Part shown: one piece after another, positions 1 to 5,601 of the stretch
Layout of the letters: every line of letters begins with the position of its first letter
Position numbering within the stretch: the first letter of the stretch is position 1
DNA from: an uncultured Collinsella sp.
GTDB taxonomy: Bacteria > Actinomycetota > Coriobacteriia > Coriobacteriales > Coriobacteriaceae
Assembly (NCBI GenBank): GCA_900551305.1
Contig: URVK01000114.1
Coordinates: 1 to 5,926 of the forward strand
Reading direction: 5' to 3'
Length of the DNA: 5,926 nt
Made by a program: the position numbers and the translations under genes
Notes under the pieces: generated by a model
Seen by the model: the letters and a program-made list of their open reading frames with translations, nothing else
Told to the model about the DNA's origin: nothing
Databases searched by the model: none

Positions 1-714
1 GACATCGTTTGCCGCAGCCGTAGAGGCATGGCCGCCGTCGGCGCGCGCCGTGCCGGTAAGGTCGACGTGGCCCTTCTCGGACACACCTACCATGGCAACG
101 GGTTCGGTGACGCCGAGCGGGGCATTGGTTGCCACGGCTCCACCCTCATCGAGCACCATATAGGGATGGATGTTGTGCTCGCGAAGCCACTGCACTGCAT
201 GGGTTGCAGTAGGCGCGGCGATTTCCTCGCCATCGCTCGAGAAGAACCAGACATCGCGCGGGGGAACGAAGCCCTGATCGATTAGGTGCTCGGTGGCCTC
301 GAGAAAAGCAGAGACGATGCACTTGGTGTCGAGTGAACCGCGGGCCCAGATTTCGCCGTCGATGATATCGGCTCCAAAGGGATCATGCTTCCAGTCTTGG
401 CCCTCGACGGGCACGACGTCCTGATGCGCCATCATGACGATGGGGCCCAAGGCGGAATCGGCGCCAGGCCAACGCAGGAGCATGCCAAAGTCGTCGACGC
501 GTGTGAGCTCGGCGACTTTAAAGAAATGCGGATAAAGTCGCTGAAGCGTGGGAATCCACTGGTTGAAGGGCTCATTGTCGCGCTCGGCGATGCTCTCACG
601 CGAAACGGTGGGGATGCGCAGCAATTCGCAAAAGCGCTCGACGGCTGCCTCGTCTGCCTTGTAGGTGCCTGCATCAAGAGGCGCGCCCTGTGCGACCGAT
701 ACCGATGCTCCCAT
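1..714 (-). CDS. M20 family metallopeptidase / amidohydrolase, 3' end beyond window
   Basis: The first 238 residues of a zinc-dependent M20 hydrolase, which cleaves dipeptides, C-terminal residues or N-acyl amino acids in the cytoplasm. Visible motifs in order are: MMAHQDVVPV (His97, Asp99), ARGSLDTK (Asp129, bridging metal ligand), SSDGEE (Glu163 as general base, Glu164 as ligand) and LDEGG (Asp191 as ligand). After these comes the entry to the lid/dimerisation domain, with GGHAST near residue 229. The last metal-binding His lies in the missing C-terminal part. No signal peptide is seen. The ATG at 714-712 is supported by AAAGGAG (728-722) seven bases upstream. The gene follows the aconitase-X small subunit after 110 bases, so it may be the last gene of that operon or be transcribed on its own. 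The Asp191 (rather than Glu) and GGHAS pattern resembles the PM20D1/CPS1-like branch. The exact substrate cannot be read from the sequence. All residue numbers were derived by translating the reverse strand. Confidence 0.93.
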   Translation of the reverse strand, partial: MGASVSVAQGAPLDAGTYKADEAAVERFCELLRIPTVSRESIAERDNEPFNQWIPTLQRLYPHFFKVAELTRVDDFGMLLRWPGADSALGPIVMMAHQDVVPVEGQDWKHDPFGADIIDGEIWARGSLDTKCIVSAFLEATEHLIDQGFVPPRDVWFFSSDGEEIAAPTATHAVQWLREHNIHPYMVLDEGGAVATNAPLGVTEPVAMVGVSEKGHVDLTGTARADGGHASTAAANDV

Positions 715-824
715 GGTGGGACTCCTTTCGTGTTGTATATCGAATATGTCAAGATTATCGCCCGCACCGCGCGTGGGAAACGGCGAAACACGTTGTTCAT
801 CTGAGGGCGGCGGGTCGGACAGTC

Positions 825-1268
825 TTAGCCGACGATGACCGTGCCGTCTTCGGCCACAGTGATGGCGTCTCCCGTCGATACGGCATCGAGAAACTCATCG
901 CCCAGGTTGTCAATGGTGGGCATGGGGGTGTCGGTCCATACGCCCGAGAGAATCGCGCCAGCGGCGGCAAGACTGTCGATGGGTTTGGAAAACAACAAGC
1001 ATGCGGGTTGGCGCCCCATTTTGGTGGCGCAGAAGAGCACCATGCCGCCTGTGGTGGAGCCGATGGTCTGCGGAAGGCACAGGGCGCATCCCGCCAAAGG
1101 TTTGCCGTACAAGTCGGGATTGTTTTGGTCGGAACACGTGGCCTTTTTGTCGCCAAACATCAGTGCCTTCTGAAACGATGCGAGTGTGTTGAGCCCTCCG
1201 TGAGAGACGAGTGCCTTGGCGTGGGCAGTTCCGGGGACAACGACGCGGCCGTGAAAGATTTTTTCCAT
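825..1268 (-). CDS. Aconitase-X small subunit (swivel domain, DUF126 family)
   Basis: A 147-residue protein matching the separate swivelling domain of aconitase X, which closes over the large subunit's active site. The family signature is visible: an Asp-rich entry (CSDQNNPDLYG, residues 45-55), then GKPLAGCALCLPQTIGSTTGG (55-75). Ser71 occupies the place of the conserved catalytic serine in this fold. It begins 14 bases after the large-subunit stop, and both are needed for one active site. The start chosen is the ATG at 1268-1266, giving MEKIFHGRVVV, because family proteins begin just before this beta-strand and AGGAAGG sits nine bases upstream. The frame stays open upstream to 1661, but that part lies inside the large-subunit gene and reads as non-protein. 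Split subunits are known from archaeal phosphomevalonate dehydratase; many bacterial enzymes are fused. The substrate is not determined by sequence. The family call is strong. Confidence 0.92.
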   Translation of the reverse strand: MEKIFHGRVVVPGTAHAKALVSHGGLNTLASFQKALMFGDKKATCSDQNNPDLYGKPLAGCALCLPQTIGSTTGGMVLFCATKMGRQPACLLFSKPIDSLAAAGAILSGVWTDTPMPTIDNLGDEFLDAVSTGDAITVAEDGTVIVG

Positions 1269-1277
1269 GAGGAGTCG

Positions 1278-1284
1278 CCTTCCT
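1278..1284 (-). promoter_or_regulatory. Ribosome binding site of the small subunit, overlapping the large-subunit stop
   Basis: AGGAAGG on the minus strand, nine bases before the ATG at 1268, overlapping the TAG stop (1285-1283) of the upstream gene. It fixes the small-subunit start and suggests the two subunits are translationally coupled, which fits a need for equal amounts. Confidence 0.7.
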
Positions 1285-2560
1285 ATTTGATTGGTTTTCC
1301 GGTGGTGACGTAGGCGAGCACCTCGTCGTCGGTGTAGTAGCGCGATGCCGAGTACGTACGCAACTTGTTGGAGTTGGTGATGATGGGCATGCTGCCGCAC
1401 AGCGGGTTGTTGGTGTACATAAGCGGGCAGATGCTCGAGACGACGGCGCCGGTAGTCGAGAGGCGTCTGTATGCCGCAGTCTTGCGGAAGGCGTCTGCCA
1501 CAGATGGGGCGGCGGTCAGCACGGTGGGTACTTGCACGCGGCGGTTGCCGGAGGCGCTCAGCCCATCGCAGATAGCGTCTGCCCAGTGGGCGAGTTGTGC
1601 AGACGAGAGATGGGGGCAGCCGATGAAGGCCAGCTTGGGGCGCGCGCCCGGGTTCTTCCACATAACGGGGTAGCTCGAGCGGATGCGTTCCAGCTCGGCG
1701 TCGTCAATGCGATAGATTTGGGCGTCTGGTGCTATGAGTTGTTCGCCTTGTTCGACGGCCTCGGGCGTGATGCCGTCCACGTGGTAGAGCCCGACAGCGC
1801 CGTTCGATGCGCTGGCGGCGCCCATGTCCTTAAGGTAGTCCTGCGTGTCGGGTGTGAGTTCGCGGCCAAGCCAACAGTCGAGGCCTTTAATGTAAGGGAC
1901 GTCTTCCATCACCTTCATGCCAATGGCGCTGCCAAGCACTTGCGCTTCGGGCTTGCGCTTACAGTCGACTTCGATGATCCAGGTCGCCTTGCGGCCCTCA
2001 TCGGTGAGCAGGCCGAATTCCGGGACAAAGCCGGCAATTGAGCCGAACATCTCGATGATGCCGGAGTTGCGATTGCAGCGAGCGCCCAACACGGAGTTGG
2101 CAAAGACCACGGCGCTGCTTTCTGCCCAGCTTAGGATGTCGCCACGCCGAGGTCGATTGCCAACCTCGGGCTGGTAGCAGGTGCAGGTGAAAGCATCGCT
2201 GTCCAATAGACCCATGCTGCGCAGCTGTGCCTCATAATCGTCTTGTTTGGAATACATAATCTTGAACAGCAGCTTTTGCAGCGGGTTGGCCGGGACGGCG
2301 GGGTCGAGGGGCCTCGGGTCGACCGAGAATGACTGACCGGACAGGGCGCCGTCTTTCAGCAGCTCATCCATAAGGTCATAGACTGGACCGAGCATGGAGA
2401 GGCCAAAACTTGTGACAAGATGACCGTTTGCGCCGGTCACGGGAACCATACGCTCGGCGCCAAAGCATTCGCCGTACATAACGAGGGTCTTGACCACTTT
2501 GGCCATGGCGGGGCCCTTGGCGCCGTCGAGCAGGGCTTGTTGCTGGGAGGTCAGGTTCAT
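1283..2560 (-). CDS. Aconitase-X catalytic large subunit (DUF521 family dehydratase)
   Basis: A 425-residue iron-sulfur dehydratase subunit. Characterised relatives dehydrate cis-3-hydroxy-L-proline (bacteria) or mevalonate 5-phosphate (archaea). Family motifs in order are: MNLTSQQQALLDG at the N-terminus; TCTCYQPEVGNRP (125-137); WAESSAVVFANSVLGARCNR (145-164); FIGCPHLSS (312-320); SICPLMY (376-382); and LCGSMPIITNSNKLRTYS (387-404). Cys315, Cys378 and Cys388 are the likely cluster ligands, by position in the family. The start used is the ATG at 2560-2558, with AAAGGA eleven bases upstream. The ATG at 2572 directly abuts that ribosome site and would add four residues (MGSQ), so it is disfavoured. 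The gene lies 21 bases after the ene-reductase and 14 before the small subunit, in one operon. A mevalonate role is unlikely, since actinobacteria of this kind use the MEP route; that point comes from general knowledge. The true substrate is open. Confidence 0.93.
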   Translation of the reverse strand: MNLTSQQQALLDGAKGPAMAKVVKTLVMYGECFGAERMVPVTGANGHLVTSFGLSMLGPVYDLMDELLKDGALSGQSFSVDPRPLDPAVPANPLQKLLFKIMYSKQDDYEAQLRSMGLLDSDAFTCTCYQPEVGNRPRRGDILSWAESSAVVFANSVLGARCNRNSGIIEMFGSIAGFVPEFGLLTDEGRKATWIIEVDCKRKPEAQVLGSAIGMKVMEDVPYIKGLDCWLGRELTPDTQDYLKDMGAASASNGAVGLYHVDGITPEAVEQGEQLIAPDAQIYRIDDAELERIRSSYPVMWKNPGARPKLAFIGCPHLSSAQLAHWADAICDGLSASGNRRVQVPTVLTAAPSVADAFRKTAAYRRLSTTGAVVSSICPLMYTNNPLCGSMPIITNSNKLRTYSASRYYTDDEVLAYVTTGKPIK

Positions 2561-2581
2561 CTGTGAGCCCATCCTTTCGTG

Positions 2582-4903
2582 TTAGATATTGGTGCCGAGT
2601 CGGTATGCCGCACGGACCGCTTCGAGCACGCGGCCGGGTGCAAACCCATCGCCGATGTTATGCATCTCGTCTGCGGCGTGCGTCTGCTGCAGTTTGTAGA
2701 ACAGCGCGTCGTCGGGGTGTCCGCCGCAGGCAATGATTACCAGGTCGCAGGTTAGCTCGAGTGACTTCCAGTCGTTGCCGATTTTTGGTGCGAGCGGGTT
2801 TTCGACGTTCTCGGGCAAGACCGGTGACCACGAGACGTAGGGGTCGGGAACGTTTTTGTGGCAGTTGCGACTCAAGTGGAGACGCGCACACCTCGATGGG
2901 GCTCCAGACTCGCGTTTGCCTTCGACCTCCGCGCGCTCGACGCGTGTCATATTGAGAAGCCGCACATTGCGTCCCCTGAGCGCATGGAGTAGGTGGCCAC
3001 GATTTGCCGTACAGGCGCCCTGCATCATGTGAGGCAGCATTTCAATTACGCTGACCTGTGGTATGCCGTGTTCGACGGTGAGCCATTGGGCAACCTCGCA
3101 GCCCACGGCCCCTCCGCCAATGATGGCGACGGTTTTGGCGGTACCAAGCAGCGCGGGTTGGCGCAGTAGCTGCGTTGCCTGCACGGCGTGGCCCGATGCT
3201 GCAAGCTCCGTAAGGCCGGGGATGGGCGGTATCGCATTGGAAGTGCCTGTCGCGCACACGATTGCGTCGAAGCCTGCTTTTGCAAGATCTTCGGCGCGTG
3301 CTGCCCGTCCAAGCTCGAGTGTCAGGTTCCCGTTGGGTTTTTCTGTCTGCTCGCGCACCTGTCGAACAAGATAGGAGCGGTAATTATCGAGGTCGAACTT
3401 GATCCGGGCGGCGCTGGCGGAGAGGAGTTTTCCTCCAAGTTCATCTTCGGCGTCGATGAGCTTTACGTCGTGGCCGCGACGCGCGGCGATTAGCGCACAG
3501 ACCATCCCGGCGGGTCCGGCTCCTATCACCGCTATGCGTTTGGATTCTATGGCGGGAGCGGGTGTCTGGGGCATGAGGTATTCAAAGCTGCAGCGTGGAT
3601 TGACGGCACACTGCGGATGGCCCCCTTCGACAAACTCGTTGAGGCATCCTTCCTGGCATCCGATGCAGGGGCGAATATCTGCCACGCGACCGGCGTACGC
3701 CTTATTGGGCCACTCGGGATCCGCAAGTAGCGGGCGTCCGAGCATGATCATATCGGCGTCGCCATTGCGAAGGACGCGTTCGGCAATGTCGGGGTAGCCC
3801 AACTTACCCACCGCGACAACGGGTACGGGAAGGCCGGCATTGGAGCGGATATTGTCGGCGGCAAAGCGCTCCCGAACGGCGCGCGCCACGGGAGCGAAGC
3901 AGCCTGCGGGCATGCTCGCGGGCGGATGGGGCATCCACCAGTTGTCGTAGCAACCCAGGTCGACGTCAAAGATGTCTACTCCCGCCGTCACGAGTTCTTC
4001 CATATAGCACAGGGTCTGTTCGACCGTGCGGCCGCCGCGCATGCGTCCTAGATAGGTCGAATTCATGACCTGCTCGTCATAGGTTTCCTCGAGTGCAAGC
4101 GAAAGGTCGATGCGGTACATGATGGGGTAGTCGGGCCCAACGCGGCGACGGATTTCTTTGACCATATCGAGGCCAAATTGACGCCAATCGGCATAACGTC
4201 CGAGCTTGCGATGGTTAAAGGCGGGGTTTCCGAGCTGCTCGATAAGATAACCTTCGTGTCCGTGCAAATAGACGCCATCGATGCCCATGGCATGGGCATC
4301 GGCCGCCGCTTGGCCGATATTGTTTACGATACGGCGCAGCTTTTGGTCCGAGAGGCGCATGCATGGAATGGCGGGGATGTAGTAGTTAGGCAAGAAACTC
4401 GCCGAGACCGGAAACTTCTTTTGCGTGATGAGGCATTGCGGGTTGCCCACGCGGCCGAGTCCAGCCGTAAGCTGGACAAAAATGCGCGATCCGAAGGCAT
4501 GAACGCCTTGGGCAAGGTCGCGCCAGCCTGCCATAACGGTTCGGCTTCGATCGATGCGCGGGAAATAGGTGAGCTTGTCCAGCTCGGTGACCGTGGTATC
4601 GATGCCGTGGCTTACCGGCACGAGTCCTGTTGCGATGAGACCGCAGCCGCCTTTGGCGCGGGCGAAAAAGTACTGCAGCATCATGTCACTGGGGCGGCCA
4701 GTTTCCTCGCACATGTCGATATTGCCCATCGGTGCCATGACAATGCGGTTTTTGACGGTGAGCTTGTTAATTTTGATGGGAGAGAAGAGCTTATCAAAAG
4801 GATAGAGCTCTTGTGTCATGCGGGACAATCCACAACCGGAATTTTTGGCGGGCCAGCTGTCGAATGAGTCGACGAGTTGCTGCACCAGTACGTCTTTTCC
4901 CAA
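2582..4903 (-). CDS. FMN/4Fe-4S/FAD ene-reductase, old yellow enzyme (FadH/BaiCD/enoate reductase) family
   Basis: A 773-residue NAD(P)H-dependent reductase of activated C=C bonds, cytoplasmic. After a 33-residue leader, a TIM barrel begins at PFDKLFSPI (about residue 35) with KNRIVMAPMG (52-60). HGHEGYL (214-220) holds the Tyr219 that matches the catalytic Tyr of E. coli FadH. LGCYDNWWMPHPP (317-329) has Tyr where FadH has its catalytic His. Cys413, 416, 420 and 432 (CIGCQEGC plus a fourth) bind the 4Fe-4S cluster. An FAD motif GAGPAG (461-466), an NAD(P)H motif GGGAVG (596-601) and a C-terminal NIGDGFAPGRVLEAV (749-763) complete the three-cofactor plan. The start chosen is the TTG at 4903-4901, with AAAGGAA six bases upstream; an ATG at 4936 lies upstream of that site and one at 4819 lacks a ribosome site. 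It leads the aconitase-X operon. An insert of about 45 residues sits in the second nucleotide-binding domain. The substrate is unknown. Confidence 0.92.
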   Translation of the reverse strand: MGKDVLVQQLVDSFDSWPAKNSGCGLSRMTQELYPFDKLFSPIKINKLTVKNRIVMAPMGNIDMCEETGRPSDMMLQYFFARAKGGCGLIATGLVPVSHGIDTTVTELDKLTYFPRIDRSRTVMAGWRDLAQGVHAFGSRIFVQLTAGLGRVGNPQCLITQKKFPVSASFLPNYYIPAIPCMRLSDQKLRRIVNNIGQAAADAHAMGIDGVYLHGHEGYLIEQLGNPAFNHRKLGRYADWRQFGLDMVKEIRRRVGPDYPIMYRIDLSLALEETYDEQVMNSTYLGRMRGGRTVEQTLCYMEELVTAGVDIFDVDLGCYDNWWMPHPPASMPAGCFAPVARAVRERFAADNIRSNAGLPVPVVAVGKLGYPDIAERVLRNGDADMIMLGRPLLADPEWPNKAYAGRVADIRPCIGCQEGCLNEFVEGGHPQCAVNPRCSFEYLMPQTPAPAIESKRIAVIGAGPAGMVCALIAARRGHDVKLIDAEDELGGKLLSASAARIKFDLDNYRSYLVRQVREQTEKPNGNLTLELGRAARAEDLAKAGFDAIVCATGTSNAIPPIPGLTELAASGHAVQATQLLRQPALLGTAKTVAIIGGGAVGCEVAQWLTVEHGIPQVSVIEMLPHMMQGACTANRGHLLHALRGRNVRLLNMTRVERAEVEGKRESGAPSRCARLHLSRNCHKNVPDPYVSWSPVLPENVENPLAPKIGNDWKSLELTCDLVIIACGGHPDDALFYKLQQTHAADEMHNIGDGFAPGRVLEAVRAAYRLGTNI

Positions 4904-4908
4904 TGAGG

Positions 4909-4915
4909 TTCCTTT
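4909..4915 (-). promoter_or_regulatory. Ribosome binding site supporting a TTG start for the ene-reductase
   Basis: AAAGGAA on the minus strand, followed after about six bases by TTG at 4903-4901, in frame with the reductase. No comparable site precedes the in-frame ATGs at 4936 or 4819. The TTG codon would lower initiation somewhat. Confidence 0.65.
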
Positions 4916-4919
4916 CAGA

Positions 4920-4969
4920 TGTTGACAAGGTAACAAAGCAGTTTACGTCTAAATGTTTAATAGTCAACA
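4920..4969. repeat. Inverted repeat TGTTGAC / GTCAACA bracketing the operon promoter
   Basis: Seven-base perfect arms at 4920-4926 and 4963-4969 lie 36 bases apart, 43 bases centre to centre, or about four helical turns. One arm covers the -35 box and the other lies just inside the transcribed leader, so a regulator bound at both would straddle the promoter. Part of the match is the -35 consensus itself, which weakens it. Whether it is an operator is inference. Confidence 0.35.
4940..4967 (-). promoter_or_regulatory. Candidate promoter of the ene-reductase / aconitase-X operon
   Basis: On the minus strand, TTGACT (4967-4962) and TAAACT (4945-4940) are separated by 16 bases, matching 5/6 and 4/6 of the sigma-70 consensus hexamers. 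The expected start of transcription near 4933 would give a leader of about 30 bases that includes the ribosome site at 4915-4909. It lies in the AT-richest stretch of the divergent region. This is pattern matching only. Confidence 0.45.
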
Positions 4970-5035
4970 ACAAAGGCATGAGTTCGGTGAAGGAAGAAAG
5001 ACTCAATGAGCGTCGGATGGCAAGCTGTGTTGCTG

Positions 5036-5054
5036 CATTAGCTGCCAGCTAATG
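5036..5054. promoter_or_regulatory. 19-base palindrome, candidate operator
   Basis: CATTAGCTG-C-CAGCTAATG is a perfect 9-1-9 inverted repeat in the divergent intergenic region, about 71 bases before the FxLYD start. It has no T-run on either side and a mixed base composition, so it looks like a dimeric regulator site rather than a terminator. It would occupy most of the spacer of a weak plus-strand promoter, TTGCTG (5030-5035) and TGAATT (5053-5058), with 17 bases between. The -10 match is poor (3/6), so only the palindrome itself is certain. Confidence 0.5.
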
Positions 5055-5071
5055 AATTTGAGCTCGCTGCC

Positions 5072-5115
5072 TCCTACGATGTGCTGTGTGCCGGCGCGGT
5101 GGCCGGATCGTAGGA
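5072..5115 (+). promoter_or_regulatory. Hairpin covering part of the FxLYD ribosome binding site
   Basis: TCCTACGAT (5072-5080) pairs perfectly with ATCGTAGGA (5107-5115). CCGGC (5091-5095) pairs with GCCGG (5102-5106) around a six-base loop, leaving a ten-base bulge at 5081-5090 on the left side only. The right arm runs into the ribosome site AGGAAGG (5112-5118), which precedes the ATG at 5126 by seven bases. In the mRNA, half of that site would be paired, which could limit translation. No T-run follows, so it is not a standard terminator. It could instead be a DNA-level operator. Confidence 0.45.
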
Positions 5116-5125
5116 AGGATGCGTA

Positions 5126-5569
5126 ATGGCAAAAGAGGGAAAGAAGCCGATTGGCAAGATTGTCCTAGGCGTCATCGTGGTGCTGGTTATTGCCGGTGCC
5201 GTGGGCTCTATGGGCGGCAACTCAACCGATTCGTCTGCGAACGATTCGGCAAAACCTGCCGAGACGACACAGCAGGCTGAGGAGCAAAAAGAACCGCAAG
5301 AACCGTATACCATTGCTGACGAGGCTGAAGACGCCTCCAATCAGTTTGCCTATAAGATCACGGGTACGCTGATCAATAACACGGACAAGGAAAAGAGCTA
5401 CATTCAGATTGAGTATGTTCTGTATGATGCTGATGGCAACCAGGTTGGAACGGCTCTTGCAAACACCAATCATCTGAAGGCGGGCGGCTCCTGGAAGTTC
5501 GAGGCGCTGGGCACGGTGTCTCCCGATCAGGTCGCCAGTTGGGAGCGCTCGGATGTGAGCGGTTTCTAG
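5126..5569 (+). CDS. Membrane-anchored FxLYD domain protein
   Basis: A 147-residue protein likely exposed on the cell surface. It starts with a short basic segment (MAKEGKKPIGK), then one hydrophobic segment of about 18 residues (12-29). A low-complexity linker rich in Ser, Thr, Glu, Ala and Gln (32-60) follows, and then a beta-rich FxLYD domain (about 73-147). The domain shows ITGTLINNTDKEKSYIQIEY, the hallmark YVLYD (97-101) followed by ADGNQVG, and KAGGSWKFEA (118-127). No lipobox Cys follows the hydrophobic segment, so it is probably held by an uncleaved anchor rather than a lipid. The ATG at 5126 has AGGAAGG seven bases upstream; part of that site lies in a hairpin. It is divergent from the ene-reductase operon and 32 bases ahead of an HTH gene on the same strand. 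FxLYD domains are common in Gram-positive surface proteins, and their function is generally unknown; no specific role can be given. Confidence 0.88.
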   Translation: MAKEGKKPIGKIVLGVIVVLVIAGAVGSMGGNSTDSSANDSAKPAETTQQAEEQKEPQEPYTIADEAEDASNQFAYKITGTLINNTDKEKSYIQIEYVLYDADGNQVGTALANTNHLKAGGSWKFEALGTVSPDQVASWERSDVSGF

Positions 5570-5601
5570 CATGTTGCATGCACTGGGGGAGGTGAAGTCG
5601 T

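Noticed and set aside
747..752. TTGACA on the minus strand upstream of the M20 gene, possible promoter
   Set aside because: The -10 position at 17-base spacing reads GAAAGG, which is the ribosome site; a GATAAT at 759-754 has no -35 match upstream of it.
761..777. GC-rich dyad between the aconitase-X small subunit and the M20 gene, possible terminator
   Set aside because: The stem contains a mismatch and a wobble and is not followed by a T-run in the direction of transcription.
690..1313. 207-codon open frame on the plus strand
   Set aside because: It is antisense to the aconitase-X small subunit and the M20 start, and has no recognisable motifs.
1269..1661. The aconitase-X small-subunit frame stays open upstream to 1661, suggesting a 278-residue protein
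   Set aside because: The extra part lies inside the large-subunit gene, is rich in Arg, Pro and His like an out-of-frame reading, and the family start with its ribosome site is at 1268.
1283..2560. Aconitase-X as mevalonate 5-phosphate dehydratase
   Set aside because: That role is known from archaea with a modified mevalonate pathway. No mevalonate genes are present here, and the neighbouring reductase and peptidase do not fit it.
2561..2572. Upstream ATG at 2572 as the large-subunit start
   Set aside because: It directly abuts the AAAGGA ribosome site, leaving no spacing; the ATG at 2560 gives the usual family N-terminus.
4178..4867. 229-codon open frame on the plus strand
   Set aside because: It is fully antisense to the ene-reductase, whose motifs are unambiguous in this region; it shows no family features and reflects GC-rich codon bias.
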